18,443 nt of DNA, from positions 1 through 18,443 of the forward strand of contig NZ_JBQCEE010000115.1 in assembly GCF_051960575.1 (NCBI RefSeq), given 5' to 3'. The position numbers and the translations under genes were made by a program. The notes beneath the pieces are model-generated. The model was not told the DNA's origin and did not search any database. It was given only the letters and a program-made list of their open reading frames with translations. Positions within the stretch are counted from its first letter, which is position 1. The number at the start of each line of letters is the position of its first letter. Below, piece by piece: positions 1-6,247 of this stretch. Source of the stretch: JBQCEE01 sp051960575 (GTDB taxonomy: Bacteria; Actinomycetota; Actinomycetes; Mycobacteriales; Jatrophihabitantaceae).

Positions 1-512
1 CCTTCCTTGCCGACCTTGTCCATCGCCTCGGCGATGATCTCGCCGACGGTGGTGTCAGCGGCGGAGATCGACGCGGTGGCGGCGATCTGCTCCTTGGTCT
101 CGACATCCTTGGCCTGGTTGCCCAGCACCTCGGAGACGGCGGCGACGGCGGCCTCGATGCCCCGCTTCAGGGCCATCGGGTTGGCGCCGGCGGCCACGTT
201 GCGCAGACCCTCGCGCACGAGCGCCTGGGCGAGCACGGTCGCGGTCGTCGTGCCGTCACCGGCGACGTCGTCGGTCTTCTTCGCGACCTCCTTGACCAGC
301 TCGGCGCCGATCTTCTCGTACGGCTCCTCCAGCTCGATCTCCTTGGCGATGGACACACCATCGTTGGTGATCGTGGGGGCGCCCCACTTCTTCTCGAGCA
401 CGACGTTGCGGCCCTTGGGGCCGAGCGTCACCTTGACGGCGTCGGCGAGCTGGTTCATGCCGCGCTCCAGGCCGCGACGGGCCTCTTCGTCGAACGCGAT
501 CAACTTGGCCAT
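1..512 (-). CDS. groEL: 60 kDa chaperonin GroEL, N-terminal part (runs off the left edge)
   Basis: This is the N-terminal ~170 residues of the ATP-dependent chaperonin that folds cytosolic proteins inside a double heptameric ring. The protein begins MAKLIAFDEEARRGLERGMN and carries the nucleotide-binding signatures GPKGRN (residues 31-36) and GDGTTTAT (86-93), with ITNDGVSIAKEIELE between them. The family is about 540 residues, so two thirds lies outside the window. The ATG at 512-510 gives the canonical N-terminus, with a GAAGGGA stretch about 10 bases upstream as ribosome binding site. No groES lies upstream; the next gene is an unrelated ABM-domain protein, so this is a stand-alone groEL like groEL2 of many actinobacteria. 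Two CIRCE operators upstream indicate HrcA control. The identification is certain; the paralogue assignment is inferred. Confidence 0.97.
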   Translation of the reverse strand, partial: MAKLIAFDEEARRGLERGMNQLADAVKVTLGPKGRNVVLEKKWGAPTITNDGVSIAKEIELEEPYEKIGAELVKEVAKKTDDVAGDGTTTATVLAQALVREGLRNVAAGANPMALKRGIEAAVAAVSEVLGNQAKDVETKEQIAATASISAADTTVGEIIAEAMDKVGKE

Positions 513-574
513 GCGGTTGTCGTCCCTTCGCAATGCAACGCTTGTGGAACCGGCCGACGGTGCCCGCGACGGAC

Positions 575-595
575 GACGCCCTCACTGCGGGCGTC
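575..595 (-). other. Stem-loop in the groEL 5' untranslated region
   Basis: GACGCCC and GGGCGTC form a perfect 7-bp stem around a 7-base loop, between the CIRCE elements and the groEL start. It lies inside the predicted leader of about 120 bases. It could stabilise the leader or be chance in GC-rich DNA; there is no U-tract, so a terminator is unlikely. Confidence 0.35.
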
Positions 596-608
596 TCACC
601 CCGGCTGG

Positions 609-635
609 TTGGCACTCGACTGTGCCGAGTGCCAG
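609..635 (-). promoter_or_regulatory. CIRCE operator, start-proximal copy (HrcA site)
   Basis: TTGGCACTC, nine bases, then GAGTGCCAG: an inverted repeat with the 9-N-9 geometry of CIRCE (consensus TTAGCACTC-N9-GAGTGCTAA), with one substitution in the left arm and two in the right. It falls around the predicted groEL transcription start, where bound HrcA would block transcription. Confidence 0.9.
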
Positions 636-639
636 GTCA

Positions 640-668
640 TTGTTAGCACTCGCGGTGGGCGAGTGCAA
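640..668 (-). promoter_or_regulatory. groEL promoter overlapping the distal CIRCE
   Basis: On the minus strand TTGCAC (668-663) and TAACAA (645-640) are separated by exactly 17 bases, a good sigma-70/SigA-type pair. The -35 and -10 elements use the outer parts of the CIRCE arms, so repressor and RNA polymerase would compete for the same bases. Transcription would start near 632, leaving a leader of about 120 bases. Confidence 0.65.
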
Positions 669-669
669 G
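643..669 (-). promoter_or_regulatory. CIRCE operator, distal copy (HrcA site)
   Basis: TTAGCACTC (643-651), nine bases, GAGTGCAAG (661-669). The left half is the exact CIRCE consensus; the right half differs at two positions. It lies 34 bp from the first copy and overlaps the promoter core. Double CIRCE sites in front of groE genes are common in actinobacteria. Confidence 0.93.
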
Positions 670-674
670 CGGCC

Positions 675-1001
675 TCAGGTCGCGACGTTGGGTGCAACCC
701 GGCGCACGACGGGGGCCAGCGGGCGCACCGCCGCCGGCTCGACCAGCAGGTCGGCCAGCTCGAGTTGCAGGGCCCGGAAGAAGTCGTGCTCGAAGTGCCC
801 GCGCACGCCCTCCTCGTCGGTGAACTCCTCCCACATCCACACCACGTCGTCGTCGTTCAGGTCGGCGGCGACGGCGAACATGACGGTGCCCGGTTCGCCG
901 TCCAGAGTGTGGGCGTAGTTGGTGAGGACGTGCAGCAGGTCGTCGCGGCGACCGGGCCGGGCGGTCAGCTGCAAGACGGCGCCGAAGCGGGCGAGCTCCA
1001 T
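675..1001 (-). CDS. ABM-domain protein (antibiotic biosynthesis monooxygenase-like)
   Basis: This 108-residue protein fits the ABM/dimeric alpha-beta barrel family, small proteins that include quinol monooxygenases and many of unknown role. The fold pattern is visible: a first strand (FGAVLQLTARPG), a helix (RRDDLLHVLTNYAHTL), the GTVMFAVAADLNDDDVVWMWEEF strand-turn-strand, and the helix DEEGVRGHFEHDFFRALQLELADLL. ATG at 1001-999 is chosen because it sits right before the first strand; an in-frame ATG 11 codons upstream (1034) would overlap the divergent P450 start. Neither has a clear Shine-Dalgarno, so the start is uncertain. It is divergent from the P450 (about 50 bp apart) and downstream of no other gene. 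The substrate cannot be told. Confidence 0.75.
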   Translation of the reverse strand: MELARFGAVLQLTARPGRRDDLLHVLTNYAHTLDGEPGTVMFAVAADLNDDDVVWMWEEFTDEEGVRGHFEHDFFRALQLELADLLVEPAAVRPLAPVVRRVAPNVAT

Positions 1002-1051
1002 GTCGGCGCCAACGCATGCGGCGGCGCGGGTCATTCCCGCAGGATGGGGCG

Positions 1052-2200
1052 GTGGCGCGACTCGACCCGATGGCCCTGCTGCACTCGCGCGCCGCGATCG
1101 ACGACCCCTACCCGATCTACGAGCGGCTGCGGGCCGAGGGGCCGATGGTGCGCACCCGGCTCGGCAACTGGGTCGCGACGGGGCATCGCGCGTGCAGCAC
1201 GGTGCTGCGCGACCGCCACACCGGCCATCCCGAGGGCGGCGGCGACTTCCTCTCCTTCCTCGAGCTGAACCCGCCCGACCACACCCGACTGCGCCGGGTG
1301 GCCGCGCCGGCGTTCGGGCTGCGGCGCATCGAGGCGTGGCGCCCGCGGGTCGAGCAGCGGGTGCAGGCCCTGCTCGACGAGCTCCCACCGGACGCGCCGT
1401 TCGACCTGGTGGCCGACTTCAGCGCACCCCTGCCGATCGGCGTCATCAGCGACCTGCTCGGCATCCCACCCACGCACACCGACGAGTTCGCGCGGTACGG
1501 GACGGTGATCGGCAGCGCGCTGGACGGCATCAGGTCGGCCGCGCACGGGGCCGAGCTGATGCAGGCGCAGGCGGCGCTCGCGTCCATCTTCGGGGGGTTG
1601 TTCGAGCAGCGGCGGCGCGACCCGGCCGACGACCTCGTCTCCCTGATCGCGTCGTCGGCCGACGTCGGGCCGGCCGAGCTGGTGCCGCTGTGCACGCTGC
1701 TGCTCATCGCCGGGTTCGAGACGACGGTGAACCTGGTGAGCACCGCCGTGGTCACCCTGCTCGCCCACCCCGAGCAGTGGCAGCGATTGGTGGACGATCC
1801 GTCGCTCGCGCCGGCCGCCGTCGAGGAGGTGCTGCGCTTCGACCCGCCGGTGCAGCGCACCGGGCGGCTGGCGTTCGCCGACCTCGACGTCGACGGCACC
1901 CCGGTGCGCGCGGGCGAGTACGTGGTGACACTGCTGGCCGCGGCCGGACGCGACCCGGCCGTGTACCCGGCGCCGACGGAGTTCGACATCGGGCGCACGC
2001 CTGCGGTCGAGCACCTGGCGTTCTCGAGCGGCATCCACTACTGCCTCGGGGCGCCGCTGGCCCGGCTGGAGGCGGCGGTGGCGCTCCGCGCGCTGGCCGA
2101 GCGGTTCCCGACCTTGCAGGCCGCCGGACGCGTCGAGCTGCGCGACTCGGCGACGATCCGCGGGCCGTTGCGGGCGCCGACGGCGGTGGCGCGTCCCTGA
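1052..2200 (+). CDS. Cytochrome P450
   Basis: A soluble bacterial class I P450 of about 382 residues, which would oxidise a small hydrophobic substrate using electrons from ferredoxin. All hallmarks are present (numbering from GTG 1052): the I-helix AGFETT (about 220-225) with the acid-Thr oxygen-activation pair, the K-helix ExxR (EVLR, about 259-262), and the haem loop FSSGIHYCLG, with the iron-ligating Cys near 331. The start is taken as GTG 1052 because the family usually begins a few residues before the LDPMALL...DPYPIYERL segment and an AGGATGG sequence lies just upstream. ATG 1016 (12 residues longer) and ATG 1070 are alternatives. The closest families by look are CYP107/CYP105-like, but I cannot assign one. 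It ends at a strong hairpin terminator. Confidence 0.95.
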   Translation: MARLDPMALLHSRAAIDDPYPIYERLRAEGPMVRTRLGNWVATGHRACSTVLRDRHTGHPEGGGDFLSFLELNPPDHTRLRRVAAPAFGLRRIEAWRPRVEQRVQALLDELPPDAPFDLVADFSAPLPIGVISDLLGIPPTHTDEFARYGTVIGSALDGIRSAAHGAELMQAQAALASIFGGLFEQRRRDPADDLVSLIASSADVGPAELVPLCTLLLIAGFETTVNLVSTAVVTLLAHPEQWQRLVDDPSLAPAAVEEVLRFDPPVQRTGRLAFADLDVDGTPVRAGEYVVTLLAAAGRDPAVYPAPTEFDIGRTPAVEHLAFSSGIHYCLGAPLARLEAAVALRALAERFPTLQAAGRVELRDSATIRGPLRAPTAVARP

Positions 2201-2208
2201 CGCGACGA

Positions 2209-2237
2209 AGCGGCCCGGACATCTCGTCCGGGCCGCT
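2209..2237. terminator. Bidirectional hairpin terminator between P450 and cold-shock gene
   Basis: AGCGGCCCGGAC, loop ATCTC, GTCCGGGCCGCT: a perfect 12-bp stem with a 5-base loop, 8 bases after the P450 stop and 18 bases past the cold-shock stop on the other strand. There is no U-run on either side, as is usual in high-GC actinobacteria. The position between two convergent genes supports a shared terminator. Confidence 0.85.
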
Positions 2238-2255
2238 GTCAGCGCTGGTGGTGGC

Positions 2256-2459
2256 TCAGGCGACGATGCGCACCGCGTCGGCCTGCGGACCCTTCGGACC
2301 CTGCACGACCTCGAACTCGACGCGCTGGTTCTCGTCCAGCGAGCGATAGCCGTCGGCCTGGATGGCGGTGTAGTGGACGAACACGTCCTGCCCACCGTCC
2401 TGGGCGATGAAGCCATAGCCCTTTTCGTTGTTGAACCACTTCACGACGCCCTGTGCCAC
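2256..2459 (-). CDS. Cold-shock domain protein (CspA family)
   Basis: A 67-residue single-stranded nucleic-acid binding OB-fold protein that acts as RNA chaperone or antiterminator. It has RNP1 (KGYGFI) and RNP2 (DVFVHY), and the family start AQGVVKWFN. The start is GTG at 2459-2457: AAGGAG (2470-2465) lies 5 bases upstream, while the other in-frame GTG two codons earlier overlaps that site and cannot use it. The length equals the normal size for the family. The gene stands alone, convergent with the P450. Family is certain; which csp paralogue is not determinable. Confidence 0.96.
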   Translation of the reverse strand: MAQGVVKWFNNEKGYGFIAQDGGQDVFVHYTAIQADGYRSLDENQRVEFEVVQGPKGPQADAVRIVA

Positions 2460-2604
2460 GTGCACTCCTTGCCGATGCTGCCGACCCGCACTGCGCGGGC
2501 CGGGGACGGTGCCCTCGGGCGCTCAGGCGTGCCCCAGGTCACTCGACCGGTGCGGACGGTATCGCGCGGTCGTCGTCATTGCCAGCAGCGCGGCGGTGTG
2601 CCGA

Positions 2605-4230
2605 TCAGCGTGCTGCGGCGCTGCTGTCGGGCGGTGGCGGGGGCGGGACGTACGTGTGTGACAGGCTCGATCCGCCGCCGGCCGAGGCCGGCGAGCCGGC
2701 CGCTGGTCCGGCCGGGTTGCTCGACGGCGGGGGCACCGACGCACTCGCGGGGAGGTCCGACGCGGTGCCGACGCCGCCGCTGCCGGAGGCCGTCGCGACC
2801 CGGTCGAACTGCAGTGTGTCGCCGCCCTTGCTGATGCTCAGCCGCCCGCTTTCGAGTGACCAGGTGGAGGTCCCGGTCAGCACGTCGTCGGCCTTCACGT
2901 CGTACTCGCTGCCGGCGTTCGACGCGCACGGGACGGCGTCCTTGAGCGTCACGTGCGAGATCACCAGGGTGCGGGCGGTGACGGCGAGGTCGCCGCGGTC
3001 GCTGTAGCAGGCGTGCTTGATCGTGATCGTGCCGTCCGTGATCGTGATCGTCGTGCCGAGGCCGTTGTCCGGTGCGGTCCCGCCGGCGCTGCCGGCCGCG
3101 ACGCCGCTGCCGGTGCCGCTCGTCGCGTCCTCGTGTTCGTAGCCGTTCATGACCCATGTGCCGGGCAGGTCGGCCGGGCCGCTGCCCGCACCGGTCGGAC
3201 CGCTGGAGGTCGTCGCGTCCGGTGCGGTCGTGTAGATCAGCGTGCCGTGGTCGTTGGCGACCGTCAGCGTGTCGCCCTCACGGACCCACTTCCACTGCGC
3301 GCCGAGGATCTGGTCGACCAGCGTCGTGCCGCCGGAGAACCCCTTGTCGAGACAGCCGATGGCCGGCGTCGGGTTCAGCCGGACCGTCGCCGTGTCGCGG
3401 TCGATCGTCGCGGTGCCCGAGAGGCCGGCGCAGCCGTCGCCCGCCACGAAGGCGCCCTTCGAGTCGATGTGCAGGGTGACGCCCGGCGGTGCGGCGACCG
3501 TCGTGCCCTTCGGGTCGCCGGCGCTCCGCAGGGTCCAGTCGACGTCGGTCAGCCCGTTCGAGGCCGGGGTCGCGACCGCGACGTAGACCAGCGTGCCGTG
3601 GTCGCTCGTGATCGTGAGTCGGCCGGCGTCGATCGACCAGTGCACGCTGCCCTGCAGGATCTCGTTGATCGTCGTGATGCTGTCCGGACCGGTGGCACCG
3701 GGTGCGGGGAGGCAGCCGTTCGCCGTCTCGGCCAGGTCGCCGATGGTCATGGTGTCGCCGTCGACGGAGACCGTGCCGCCGAAGAAGTTGCAGCCGTTGC
3801 TGCCGGAGATCTTGCCGCCGTCGAAGGCGAGCGTCGGCGAGCCGGCGATCGTGGCCCGCCGGCCGTCGACCGTCAGGGTGCTGAGCCGCCAGCTGGTGCC
3901 GTCCAGTCCCGAACTGCCGGCTTCGGACGTGGCGACCGGGCGGCCGTGCCCGCCCCCACCCGGGCCGGACACCGCGAAGCCGATGCCCACGGCGGCCGCG
4001 GCGACGGCGGCCGCGCTGAGCAACCAGGTGGCACGACGGCGTCCGCGCGGCGTCGCGAGGTCGTGCACGCGGCCGACGTCGAGCAGCTCCTCGTCGCCCG
4101 CGGCCGTGGCCGCAGCGACGGCGCTCGCTGCGGTGGAGTCGGTGGAGGCGATGTCGGTGGCCGCGCGCCAGCGCTCGCCCGCGGCGCGCAGCCGGGCGTC
4201 CAGGCGCAGGTCGTCGTCGTCAGTGGTCAT
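2605..4230 (-). CDS. Membrane-anchored META-domain protein, possible sigma-factor regulator
   Basis: A 541-residue protein with one membrane segment (ATWLLSAAAVAAAAVGIGFAV, about 67-87), which puts residues 1-66 in the cytosol and the rest outside. Two META (HslJ-like) domains follow: about 107-217 (LDGTSWRLSTL, SNGCNFFGG, NGCLP, DHGTLVY) and 226-334 (LTDVDWTLRS, GDGCAGLSG, IGCLDK, DHGTLIY). A third related or lipocalin-like unit spans about 354-477, then a Pro/Ser/Gly-rich tail. Each META unit has a Cys pair (147/173 and 267/293) that could form disulfides outside the cell. The ATG at 4230 overlaps the end of the upstream ECF sigma gene by 11 bases, so translation is coupled. By position and topology the N-terminus (LRLDARLRAAGERWRAA) may bind the sigma factor, but it lacks the usual HxxxCxxC anti-sigma motif; this role is inferred. 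META function itself is poorly known. Confidence 0.85.
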   Translation of the reverse strand: MTTDDDDLRLDARLRAAGERWRAATDIASTDSTAASAVAAATAAGDEELLDVGRVHDLATPRGRRRATWLLSAAAVAAAAVGIGFAVSGPGGGGHGRPVATSEAGSSGLDGTSWRLSTLTVDGRRATIAGSPTLAFDGGKISGSNGCNFFGGTVSVDGDTMTIGDLAETANGCLPAPGATGPDSITTINEILQGSVHWSIDAGRLTITSDHGTLVYVAVATPASNGLTDVDWTLRSAGDPKGTTVAAPPGVTLHIDSKGAFVAGDGCAGLSGTATIDRDTATVRLNPTPAIGCLDKGFSGGTTLVDQILGAQWKWVREGDTLTVANDHGTLIYTTAPDATTSSGPTGAGSGPADLPGTWVMNGYEHEDATSGTGSGVAAGSAGGTAPDNGLGTTITITDGTITIKHACYSDRGDLAVTARTLVISHVTLKDAVPCASNAGSEYDVKADDVLTGTSTWSLESGRLSISKGGDTLQFDRVATASGSGGVGTASDLPASASVPPPSSNPAGPAAGSPASAGGGSSLSHTYVPPPPPPDSSAAAR

Positions 4231-4774
4231 CGAGGTCTCCCAGCAGGGTGCGCAGCCGGCGGCGCGCGTCGAAGAGGGTGGACTTCACCGTGCCGACCGA
4301 GCAGCCCATGACCTGGGCGCAGTCGTCGACGGGGAGTCCGACGAAGTAGTGCAGGTGCACGGCGAGCTGCTGCCGCTCGGCCAGTCCGGTGATGGCGCGT
4401 TCGAGGTCGACGTCGGTGCCGCTGTCCGGTGCCGCAGCCCGCTCGGGCGGCTCGGCGGTGTCGTCGACGACGCGCAGATGGCGGGTGTGCGCCCGGCGGG
4501 CGGCGCGGGCCTGGTCGGCCACGATGGCCAGCAGCCAGGCCGTCGCCGTCCCCCGCGCGGCGTCGTACTGCGCCCGCTTGCGCCAGGCCTGGGTGAGGGC
4601 GTCCTGCACGACGTCGTCGGCCTCGGCGTGCGGCGCGAGCCGCCGGGCGAGCCGGTGCATCGGTACCAGCGACGGCGCCACCCACGCCGCGAACGCCGCC
4701 GGCGTCATCGCGACGCCCGACGGTTCGGTCGGCGTCGTCATCGGCGGCGGATCCGCCTCCGTGGGCACGGTCAT
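4220..4774 (-). CDS. ECF-type RNA polymerase sigma factor
   Basis: This 184-residue protein would direct RNA polymerase to a small regulon. Region 2 lies at about 37-97 (MHRLARRLAPHAEADDVVQDALTQAW, then TAWLLAIVADQARAARR for -10 recognition). Region 4 lies at about 124-178 (LERAITGLAERQQLAVHLHYF, then the helix-turn-helix VDDCAQVMGCSVGTVKSTLFDARRRL). A variable linker separates them and the length is normal for ECF factors. ATG 4774 is taken as start; ATGs at residues 12 and 23 are possible, and none has a convincing Shine-Dalgarno. It overlaps the downstream META-domain membrane gene by 11 bases, the usual layout of sigma and its membrane regulator. Just upstream begins the repeat-rich segment. 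The signal it answers to is unknown. Confidence 0.93.
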   Translation of the reverse strand: MTVPTEADPPPMTTPTEPSGVAMTPAAFAAWVAPSLVPMHRLARRLAPHAEADDVVQDALTQAWRKRAQYDAARGTATAWLLAIVADQARAARRAHTRHLRVVDDTAEPPERAAAPDSGTDVDLERAITGLAERQQLAVHLHYFVGLPVDDCAQVMGCSVGTVKSTLFDARRRLRTLLGDLDDH

Positions 4775-4854
4775 ACCTTGTCTACGCCCGCACCCCACCA
4801 CAAGGTTGGGTCGCCCCCACCCCGATCTGCACCGCTCGCCCGGCGCGACTCCGC

Positions 4855-4909
4855 TTTGCGCCGCCAACTGACGGTCCAAGCCGTCCACCCCGTCAGTTCG
4901 AGGCGCAGA
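4855..4909 (+). repeat. Palindromic repeat, copy 1 (55 bp)
   Basis: The left arm TTTGCGCCGCCAACTGACGG is answered by a right arm CGTCAGTTCGAGGCGCAGA that matches its reverse complement at 16 of 19 positions, with about 16 bases between. The transcript would fold into a long hairpin. It is the first of four copies in the same orientation around the nuclease-like gene. Confidence 0.9.
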
Positions 4910-4928
4910 CCCTCGCCGCTGCCCCGCC

Positions 4929-4983
4929 TTTGCGCCGCCAACTGACGGTTCGTGTCGTCCAACCCGCCAGCTGCAGGCGCAAA
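4929..4983 (+). repeat. Palindromic repeat, copy 2 (55 bp)
   Basis: The left arm TTTGCGCCGCCAACTGACGG is identical to copy 1; the centre has diverged; the right arm is CCGCCAGCTGCAGGCGCAAA. It starts 74 bp after copy 1 and is in the same direction. The rest of the gap (4984-5107) carries no gene, only GTCCAC motifs. Confidence 0.9.
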
Positions 4984-5047
4984 GTGCAAACCAGGCGGCA
5001 TACCGGACGCGGACGGCGCTGCACTCCGGCGTCCACATCCGGCTCGT

Positions 5048-5070
5048 CGTCCACAGATTCGACGTGGACG
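5048..5070. repeat. GTCCAC inverted repeat upstream of the nuclease-like gene
   Basis: CGTCCAC and GTGGACG form a perfect 7-bp inverted repeat around nine bases (AGATTCGAC). Further GTCCAC copies occur at 5031-5036 and 5094-5099, so the 124 bases before the gene hold three of them. It may be an operator for the following gene. The TCCACA core resembles part of a DnaA box but none matches TTGTCCACA. Confidence 0.4.
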
Positions 5071-5107
5071 GTCCTGGATCTCGCACGATCGGCGTCCACT
5101 CGCCGAC

Positions 5108-6040
5108 ATGCTTCCCTTCCCCGATGGTCCGCTGTTCCTGCGGGCCGACGCCGTGGCCAGTGGGTGCACCGACGCGTCGCTTCGGCGGGCGAGAAGGTCA
5201 GGACGTCTCGTCCGGCCGCGGCGCGGTGTCTATGCGACCGATCCGCACCTGTCGGCAGTGCTGCAGGCCATCGCCGTCCACCGTGTCCTCGTCGCCAGCG
5301 TGATCAGTCACGACTTGTCGGCGCTCGGGCAGACGATCCCCCTGCTCGGACCACCGTCGCCGGTGCCGATCCTGACCCTGCCGCCGTACGGCGACGGCAG
5401 TTCCGTCCGCGCGCACGTGCATCGAGCCACCCTCCGCGAGCAGGACGTCGTCATGATCGACGGCGCAGCCTTCACATCGCCCGCTCGCACGTGTGTCGAC
5501 CTAACCCGTCGCAGCGTCAAAGGGGGCGTCGTCGCCATGGATGCAGCCGTGCAGCGGCGAATGACCACCTTCGCCGAGATCGACGAGGTGCTCGCCTTCT
5601 GCAGCGGCTGGCCAGGCATCGCCCGCGCTCGCAAGGCACGCGGCCTGTCCGACGGCATCGCCGAGTCTCCGATCGAATCGCTGAGCCGGCTGCTCGTCAT
5701 CCGGCTCCGGTTGCCGGTCCCCAAGCCGCAGGCACGGATCTATGACCTGCGTGGCCGCTTCATCGCTCGCGGCGACTTCTACTGGGACGAATACGGCGTC
5801 CTCGGTGAGGTCGACGGCAAGGTCAAGTACATCGGCAACGACGTGCTCATCTCCGAGAAGCTGCGGCAGGAGGCACTGGAAGACCTTCGCGTGACTATGA
5901 CGCGCTGGGGGGCCGTCGAACTTGGCCAACCCCGCTCGCTCGAGGCCAAGATCCAGCGGGCCTTCGCGCGGGGACGAGCCCTGGACGAGTCGGGCGCACT
6001 CCGTCGTTGGAAGGTCAAGTACGCCCCCGAGCTCGGCTGA
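5108..6040 (+). CDS. AbiEi-like antitoxin domain fused to a DUF559/PD-(D/E)xK nuclease-like domain
   Basis: A 310-residue protein of a type common in actinobacteria. Residues 1-45 form a winged-helix-like segment (LFLRADAVASGCTDASLRRARRSGRLVRPRRGVYAT) of the kind seen at the N-terminus of AbiEi antitoxins. The middle part is AbiEi-like (HRVLVASVISHDLSALG, ARTCVDLTR). The C-terminus resembles DUF559, a Vsr-related nuclease fold: SPIES (E190), RGDF (D223) and GEVDGK (E234, D236, K238) give an intact E...D...ExDxK set. ATG 5108 is chosen because family members start right before the winged helix; no Shine-Dalgarno is seen. Although AbiEi is an antitoxin name, no AbiEii toxin gene lies beside it, so it is an orphan. 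Its codons look a little less GC-extreme than its neighbours, and repeat pairs bracket it, suggesting acquisition. Activity is not proven. Confidence 0.85.
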   Translation: MLPFPDGPLFLRADAVASGCTDASLRRARRSGRLVRPRRGVYATDPHLSAVLQAIAVHRVLVASVISHDLSALGQTIPLLGPPSPVPILTLPPYGDGSSVRAHVHRATLREQDVVMIDGAAFTSPARTCVDLTRRSVKGGVVAMDAAVQRRMTTFAEIDEVLAFCSGWPGIARARKARGLSDGIAESPIESLSRLLVIRLRLPVPKPQARIYDLRGRFIARGDFYWDEYGVLGEVDGKVKYIGNDVLISEKLRQEALEDLRVTMTRWGAVELGQPRSLEAKIQRAFARGRALDESGALRRWKVKYAPELG

Positions 6041-6098
6041 GCGCTCGGCGCGGTCTCGGCGACCTGGCCGGACGCGGAGTGCTCTGCCTGCTCGGCCC

Positions 6099-6153
6099 TT
6101 TGCGCCCCCAACTGACGGCTTCGACAGTCCAACCCGACAACTGGCGGCGCAAA
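6099..6153 (+). repeat. Palindromic repeat, copy 3 (55 bp)
   Basis: The left arm TTTGCGCCCCCAACTGACGG differs from copies 1 and 2 by one base; the right part reads TCCAACCCGACAACTGGCGG then CGCAAA. It has the same length and direction as copies 1 and 2 and starts 59 bases after the stop of the nuclease-like gene, where its hairpin could also end transcription. Confidence 0.9.
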
Positions 6154-6173
6154 GCCGGCCCGCACGCGGCACG

Positions 6174-6216
6174 TTGCGCCCCCAACTGACGGCCAACCCG
6201 ACAGCTGGCGGCGCTT
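6174..6216 (+). repeat. Palindromic repeat, copy 4 (43 bp, shortened centre)
   Basis: TTGCGCCCCCAACTGACGG is joined almost directly to CCAACCCGACAGCTGGCGGC and GCTTA, so about 12 bases of the centre are missing compared with the other copies. It begins 75 bp after copy 3, nearly the same spacing as between copies 1 and 2, and ends 32 bases before the thrC stop on the other strand. Confidence 0.87.
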
Positions 6217-6247
6217 AGCCGGCATTCGGGCGAGGGGGCCCCGCGCG

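Noticed and set aside
2953..4945. Long plus-strand frames opposite the META-domain and sigma factor genes
   Set aside because: Their translations are low-complexity Arg/Ala/Gly with no domain, while the minus-strand frames carry META and sigma motifs.
5031..5099. Cluster of DnaA boxes / replication origin
   Set aside because: The motifs share only TCCAC(A) and none is a full TTGTCCACA; there is no dnaA, dnaN or A/T-rich unwinding segment nearby.
5108..6040. Complete AbiE toxin-antitoxin system
   Set aside because: Only the AbiEi-like half is here; no nucleotidyltransferase AbiEii gene lies next to it on either side.
4855..6216. CRISPR array
   Set aside because: Only four copies, in two pairs 1.1 kb apart with a gene between, palindromic through their full length and without spacer-like units or cas genes.
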